Assembly: GCF_964340395.1 (NCBI RefSeq)
Contig: NC_135556.1
Coordinates: forward strand, 13,026,410 to 13,038,909
DNA: 12,500 bases
Origin: Glandiceps talaboti
Taxonomy: Eukaryota; Hemichordata; Enteropneusta; Spengelidae
Reading direction: 5' to 3'
Shown: piece by piece, positions 8,324 through 12,500 of the stretch
Numbering within the stretch: position 1 is the first letter of the stretch
Layout of the letters: each line of letters opens with the position of its first letter
Made by a program: the position numbers and the translations under genes
The notes under the pieces: model-generated
Told to the model about the DNA's origin: nothing
Databases searched by the model: none
What the model saw: the letters and a program-made list of their open reading frames with translations, nothing else

Positions 8324-8688
8324 CAGTAAAACTCTGATTATCCGAACCTTCCCAGGAACATGGACTTTGTTTGGATATGCACAGAGTTTGGTTAATCGCG
8401 TTTGTGGATGGGGCATAATTTCCTGTTTTGTGAAACACCATGAACAGTTAAGACCCCCTCAAACCCCTCTAAGTTGTCTACACAATATAATATCAAATAG
8501 TGTAGTTGAACTGTTCATTTACTCTTCAACATCAGTCACTGTTGCATAGTGTAAATAGAAATAAGGTGACCGATCGTCAGATGCAAGAGGTACAAGAGAA
8601 CTTGCCACAATAAACAATGAAACATGATTCATGTTTATATGACCGAACAGTTTGGATAAACTGAGTTCAGATAATCAGAGTTTTACTG
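8324..8688. mobile_element. pogo/Tigger-like MITE, 365 bp, with TA target duplication
   Basis: The left end begins CAGTAAAACTCTGATTATCC (8324 onward) and the right end is its inverse, finishing ATAATCAGAGTTTTACTG at 8688. The 24-bp terminal inverted repeats (8324-8347 and 8665-8688) differ at one base. A TA flanks each side (8322-8323 and 8689-8690), the target duplication of the Tc1/mariner superfamily. The CAGTAAAAC...ATTATCCGAAC style of end is that of pogo/Tigger elements. Subterminal ATCCAAAC-type copies support this: TTTGGATA at 8370-8377 and 8651-8658, and CCGAAC near 8642. The interior has no transposase; the 77-codon frame at 8316-8549 begins outside the element and crosses its end, so it is not a gene. 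The element is therefore nonautonomous. Near-identical ends suggest a fairly recent insertion. It lies about 15 bp beyond the AATAAA of the upstream gene and includes another AATAAA and the 8-bp palindrome AAACATGA-T-TCATGTTT (8620-8636). Confidence 0.88.
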
Positions 8689-8690
8689 TA

Positions 8691-9812
8691 TTGTGTAACA
8701 TGAATGTTTACACAGTTCTTTGTACTTATCATTTATGGAAAATTAATCGACTGATTTCTGTATGTTTTTTTATCTGTTTCTGTTCAATTTTTATATTTGT
8801 TTTTAATGCTTGTCAGATTCAAAACCCAAGTGAAACCTCTCCATGAAGGGTATAGATAATTTTGGCAGACAGTGGCAATTACTATACTTAGGTGTTATGG
8901 GTTGTACAAAGTGTGACACACACTGGAATCATTTTACTTGTATGTTACAAGTTGTAATATGGCCATCATTTAGGAAAACATAATTCAATTCTCTGTTATG
9001 TCTATAATTTGTGGGTTTTTTTTGGTTCTGTATCTATAAATAGATCCCTTTACAAAGTAATATGTATGTAATTTTGCTAGCCTTTTTAAGTGTTATATAT
9101 ATTTTTTTGATTTCTAAGTATTTTCTTTGTTCAGATAAGTTCTCACTTATTGGGTTCTAATCATAACTGTCTGTGTGATTTAATATATCTAGACGATGTA
9201 TGAGCAAGAGAGGTGTAAACTTACATATATATAGCTGACGTCCATGTGAGGCTAAAGAGGACGCAATCATTCATACTTTGCATACAGTAGATTTCAAGGT
9301 CAAGTTTAGGATCGGTATTCACATTACCAGGGACCAGAGTCGACGTACATCCAACTTTAAAGACTTGCAGGGATTAGGCTTAAAATCTAGGTGTAAAAAC
9401 TTGTAGTTTGGCAGAGTTATAGAAAAAGTTAGTCTGCAACAAAAGAATAATCCCATTTCATCTGTCTTTATTTATTTATTTGTGTCTAAATATTTCTATT
9501 TCTTAGTTCATGAATCTTTTAAGATATGCCGAGTAACTATACGTTTCATCATTTAAGTTATAACTCCTGACATCATCGCATGCTGATATGTATCTATCAG
9601 TTGTTCTGATTTTTTTTTCTTCAATTTGCGCTAAAGCCTGCATCATTCAAAGTATGCCTTCAGTGTTTGAACATTCCGTGAAAATTCGTTGAATATATCT
9701 TCTCAATAACTGTAATGATTATTAAGAAACAAAACAACAATTTGCACAATTCACTGACATCATGAGTCAACACTGTAAATCACAACCTCCTTGCATCAAT
9801 CTAACATGTTGA
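8691..9812. other. Noncoding flank downstream of the MITE
   Basis: No exon is supported. T-rich runs lie near 9016 and 9101. CpG is rare to about 9.2 kb and then more frequent. The extended half-site TCAAGGTCA is at 9294-9302, within a fragment resembling the 103-bp array. Confidence 0.5.
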
Positions 9813-9825
9813 TGACCTTTGACCT
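9813..9825 (-). promoter_or_regulatory. Perfect DR1 (nuclear receptor type) site
   Basis: TGACCTTTGACCT is the reverse complement of AGGTCA-A-AGGTCA, the direct repeat with one-base spacing bound by RXR heterodimers, HNF4 and related receptors. Only the sequence match is seen; binding or function is inference. A second copy lies 188 bp downstream. Confidence 0.3.
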
Positions 9826-10000
9826 TCTGATGACTGGCTCATTAACATAAAAGCTACAGAGTTCAAACAAGATATCTTTTCAGCTTAGGTTTCTTCATTC
9901 TTAAATTTGTAACATTTAAAATTGACATTTCCCACCCATTTCCCAATCTTTTATATTTTGACATCACAAAATACCTCCTCTCCCCCCCCCCATATCCGCA

Positions 10001-10028
10001 TGACCTTTGACCTTTCAACATGTGACCT
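10001..10028 (-). promoter_or_regulatory. Perfect DR1 site plus a third half-site
   Basis: TGACCTTTGACCT at 10001-10013 is again a perfect DR1. A further TGACCT follows at 10023-10028, in CATGTGACCTTTAA. Similar TGACCTT strings can also arise as a simple repeat, so a regulatory role is only a possibility. Confidence 0.3.
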
Positions 10029-10080
10029 TTAATACTTCTGGGGAATTTGCATTATTCAGCTTAAAGAATCTGAAGTATGT

Positions 10081-10188
10081 ATCTGAATCTGAAAACTTTG
10101 TGAAATGCAGTCAGGTGAATTCGATAAAAACTGTTATGAGATGAAATTAACTTACAGAATCTGAATCTGAAAAGTAGATGAAATTCAG
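10081..10188. repeat. Direct repeat of about 30 bp, 78 bp apart
   Basis: ATCTGAATCTGAAAA, then a diverged stretch, then TGAAAT.CAG occurs at 10081-10110 and 10159-10188, with about 25 of 30 bases matching by eye. The core is itself an ATCTGA tandem. Confidence 0.6.
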
Positions 10189-10439
10189 CTCGATTACTGT
10201 AGCTCCAGTGAGTACCTGATAACTTAATCCATAGCGGGTACTTTGTGCATTTCAAATCATATAATCAGTTTTAACATATATCCGTAACTTTTGTTTCATT
10301 TTTGCCTGTATCCTCTTGAATGTGATAATGTTATATTTTTTTCTCTGTTCGCTAATTTTCTGCTTTTGTAAACTGAAGTCTTTAATTTCTTAGAGATTTG
10401 AGAAAAGGGAGAGAAAGGGGGCACCTGTCTGTCTCCCAG

Positions 10440-11000
10440 TGTGTTCAGCCCAGCTGTTAGTCGGTTTCCTTGTAGCCACGACGACTGATTTATTAGTCAC
10501 TAGCAACCACTTTCGCAGCTTTGCCAGAACTGCTACTTACAACGTGACACGGGAACAGAAGTCAGTGCAACAACTGAATTAGAGATGTTAGCGCTTCCAC
10601 TTGCAAAACAAGCCAGCTTTTGACGACCCCGTCTGAGTTTAGACACGCACAAAGCAATCTGATAGAGCAATCATTGTGAAAAGGAAAACGTAAATTAGTA
10701 GTAAGCACTTAATGTCCATTTAATAGTGATGCATGTCGGCAGCTGTTGTATAGGCTACTGTTACTACTCATAAGGGTCCACTTTACTCTCAGTAATACCG
10801 GAGAGCCATATATATAAAACAATCAACGGCTGTCTGTGAATATGACTTCAATCTTGTCCAGACCACTGCACAACAGTAGCGACAAACCACCTCCCCTAGC
10901 CTCATCGTCGTAAACCACGCCCTCTTTTACGGCACCGTAATAACGGACGAAATAACAGTTCTGGTTTGCGGGAATGCCCGGCCTAGACTAACAAACTATA
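10440..11000. other. CpG-richer segment, possible promoter region
   Basis: I count roughly 24 CpG by eye in 560 bp, against only a handful per 500 bp over most of 600-9200. The segment contains TATATAAAA at 10811-10819 on the + strand. It also has a minus-strand donor-like string, GTAAGTAG, starting at 10540 (CACGTT before GTAAGTA). No long open frame is present; the ATG at 10843 opens only about 23 codons. A promoter or first exon is possible but unproven. Confidence 0.3.
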
Positions 11001-12090
11001 TATTCAAAATACGCTTTGTTATCCTCTGTGGGGATTTATTGAACTTAAGAGCAGTTTTAATGATATGTACATATGCAACTGCTGATGCACGCTTAATTAT
11101 CCCCCCCCCCCTCCCCCTCACCTTGCCCCGTAGACTCCACCGGGAGAGGTTAAGTCCCCCAAAATAACCAAGCTTGATTGCGTTTTACTTAAAAAGGTGC
11201 TGTCTGATCACATCAATTCGTCCACCTTTCTTGTTATTTTTACTAATACAAAATATTGTACTGTTTGCGTATATATTTATTGATATCCTTGGTACATTGT
11301 CTTGGCTGTGTTTTATGTATATTTTCTTACTTTTATACATTATTTATGCAAGTTCACATATTTGTATACTATTTTCGTTTTGGGTCCAGTCAGAGAGACC
11401 GAAAACTAGATGTACGTACACGGCCACTGTGGATGTTTTGATCAGCAATCGCAATTTTCAATAATTTATTTTAATTCTAACATGTTCATTTCAGTGTGTG
11501 TGGGTGTTTTTTTTGTTAATATGTGTAATTACTTTGATAACACGTGTGATTGACATGTATATCTTAATTTATTACTAGCGGTATGCGAATTTCAAATCCG
11601 ATGTATCTGTGTTTAAATGATCTGTATATTTATGTGTGCTGGTGTATATTTTGATACGTCTCGGCAACAGTTTATGGAAGTTGTATATATGTAATATATA
11701 TATTGATAATAATATTGTTATTATTTTACATACCTGAGGTGCGCAATTGAAATATTAATATTCTCAGTGCTATATTAAACTTACAACAAAATGGACCAAT
11801 TACAAACACGTGTTGCCTGTGATTTAATTTGTTGTAGATGAATTTTTGTGTTGAAAGCTGCCTGAAGGGATTGATTGGTAGCCAAGGCTGGTAGTGCAGC
11901 TGTTAAAATCTTTATCAATACGACGTCGAGTACAGTTTATTAGCCGGATTTTATTGCTACTGAACAAGACACGCGTTATAACAGTTATATATTACCTTAA
12001 AATCGGTGAGATTGCACCAAAAGAATTCTCGTACGCACGAATACTACTCGCATTTAAAAAAAAAAATTAAATCGCTGTGCCCAATAAATT
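11001..12090. other. Noncoding AT-rich stretch
   Basis: A C-rich run (11 C, T, 5 C) lies at 11101-11117. Overlapping + strand frames at 11174-11464 give hydrophobic, Leu/Ile/Phe-rich peptides typical of T-rich DNA and show no domain or splice site that I trust. ACACGTGT E-box-type palindromes are at 11540-11547 and 11806-11813. An AT palindrome cluster is near 11690-11765 and an A-run near 12055-12066. Confidence 0.45.
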
Positions 12091-12111
12091 AGCCTATTCG
12101 TATCGCCTTAC

Positions 12112-12435
12112 CGTTCTTGACAGATGTTGGGAAACAGTGTGTGTTGATTGTCTGAGTTTTTTTGGACAATCATAGAATAACTGTGTGGTCCTTAAGTCCC
12201 CGATGTTACATTTGTATGTAGAGCCGCATTCTCTATTTTCTTTAGGACATTTTAAACTTGTCAGAAGTTTGCCGAGTGTAAACAGCGTTTTGATACAAAG
12301 GCGAGCCTGGGCCAGGAACAGACACGATTGTTTCACATCAAAAATGTTGTAACATACAGAAAAACAGTTTGTGTGTTGAGAGGCCCAGAGGTACATAGTG
12401 TGGAGTATATCAGAGGGGAAAGTCTGTGCGAACAT
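12112..12435 (-). other. Candidate minus-strand 5' exon (weak)
   Basis: An open frame of 108 codons runs from ATG (12435) to a donor-like ACG|GTAAGG, with GTAAGG at 12111-12106. It would be spliced in phase 0, and without splicing it stops at 12094. An in-frame TGA lies 36 nt upstream of the ATG, so if coding this is a first exon. The peptide starts MFAQTFPSDILHTMYLWASQ, is Cys-rich (about 8 Cys) and matches no family I know. The ATG context (GGTCAATGT) is weak. The surroundings are CpG-rich. It could equally be a chance frame or untranslated exon. Confidence 0.18.
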
Positions 12436-12500
12436 TGACCGTCTGCGGTCGTAAAGTGTACTTCGCCGTCATTGACCGAATCCTAGCGAGATATAGTTAC

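Larger units (their letters stand above)
7925..8325 (+). other. Probable 3' UTR of the 7757 gene
   Basis: Sequence after the stop is AT-rich with no further long frame. AATAAA at 8302-8307 is followed about 10 bases later by CGTGTT, a reasonable poly(A) signal with a short GU element. A weaker GATAAA at 8129-8134 is followed by CTGTGTTGTCTC and could be an alternative site. The UTR holds a fold-back hairpin, listed separately. The exact cleavage point cannot be fixed from sequence. Confidence 0.5.
9826..10439. other. Noncoding stretch with small repeats
   Basis: A C-run precedes the second DR1 site, and a 30-bp direct repeat lies at 10081 and 10159. The 64-codon minus-strand frame at 10061-10255 crosses this repeat and has no splice support. 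Nothing else is seen. Confidence 0.45.

Noticed and set aside
8316-8549. Plus-strand 77-codon frame
   Set aside because: It crosses the MITE terminus and has no transposase similarity.
10843-10914. Short open frame of about 23 codons after TATATAAAA
   Set aside because: It is too short to support, and its spacing from the TATA-like string to any initiator is unusual.
11174-11464. Membrane-like small protein on the + strand
   Set aside because: Hydrophobic residues follow from T-rich DNA. Two overlapping frames look equally hydrophobic, and there is no splice or homology support.

Overview
The window looks like nuclear DNA of an invertebrate animal, plausibly a marine one. It is AT-rich and gene-poor, has long stretches without an open frame, carries an intron-exon junction of animal type, and is full of microsatellites, minisatellites and degenerate tandem arrays. 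One short transposon with pogo/Tigger-type ends is present. There are no operons, ribosome binding sites or compact genes. The phylum cannot be fixed from the sequence alone.

Layout. The left edge (1-545) is a 46/44-bp minisatellite that runs off the window. From about 550 to 7756 the DNA reads as intron or intergenic sequence. It contains an (AT)n tract (1774-1862), a degenerate family with a unit of about 190 bp (2660-3100 and 3586-3810), a C-rich tract (3141-3186), an array with a unit of about 103 bp rich in AGGTCA-like half-sites (4785-5165), a (GAC)16/GAY array (5374-5582), a weak array of about 30 bp (5913-6016), and a 132-bp tandem repeat (7377-7715). The last of these ends just before a polypyrimidine tract and an AG acceptor.

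The only coding sequence I can support is a terminal exon on the + strand (7757-7924). It encodes the last 55 residues of a helical protein of unknown identity. A likely 3' UTR follows, with a fold-back hairpin and an AATAAA at 8302. A 365-bp pogo/Tigger-like MITE (8324-8688) with a TA target duplication sits about 15 bp past that signal.

From about 9.2 kb the CpG content rises, and it is highest at 10.44-11.0 kb and 12.0-12.5 kb. This suggests a change of chromatin or methylation domain downstream of the gene. Two minus-strand splice donor-like sites, one ending a 324-nt open frame, hint at a neighbouring gene leaving in the other direction, but this is weak. Two perfect DR1 nuclear-receptor-type sites lie at 9813 and 10001.

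I found no convincing undescribed system. The most unusual property is the number of unrelated tandem arrays in one apparent intron or intergenic stretch.
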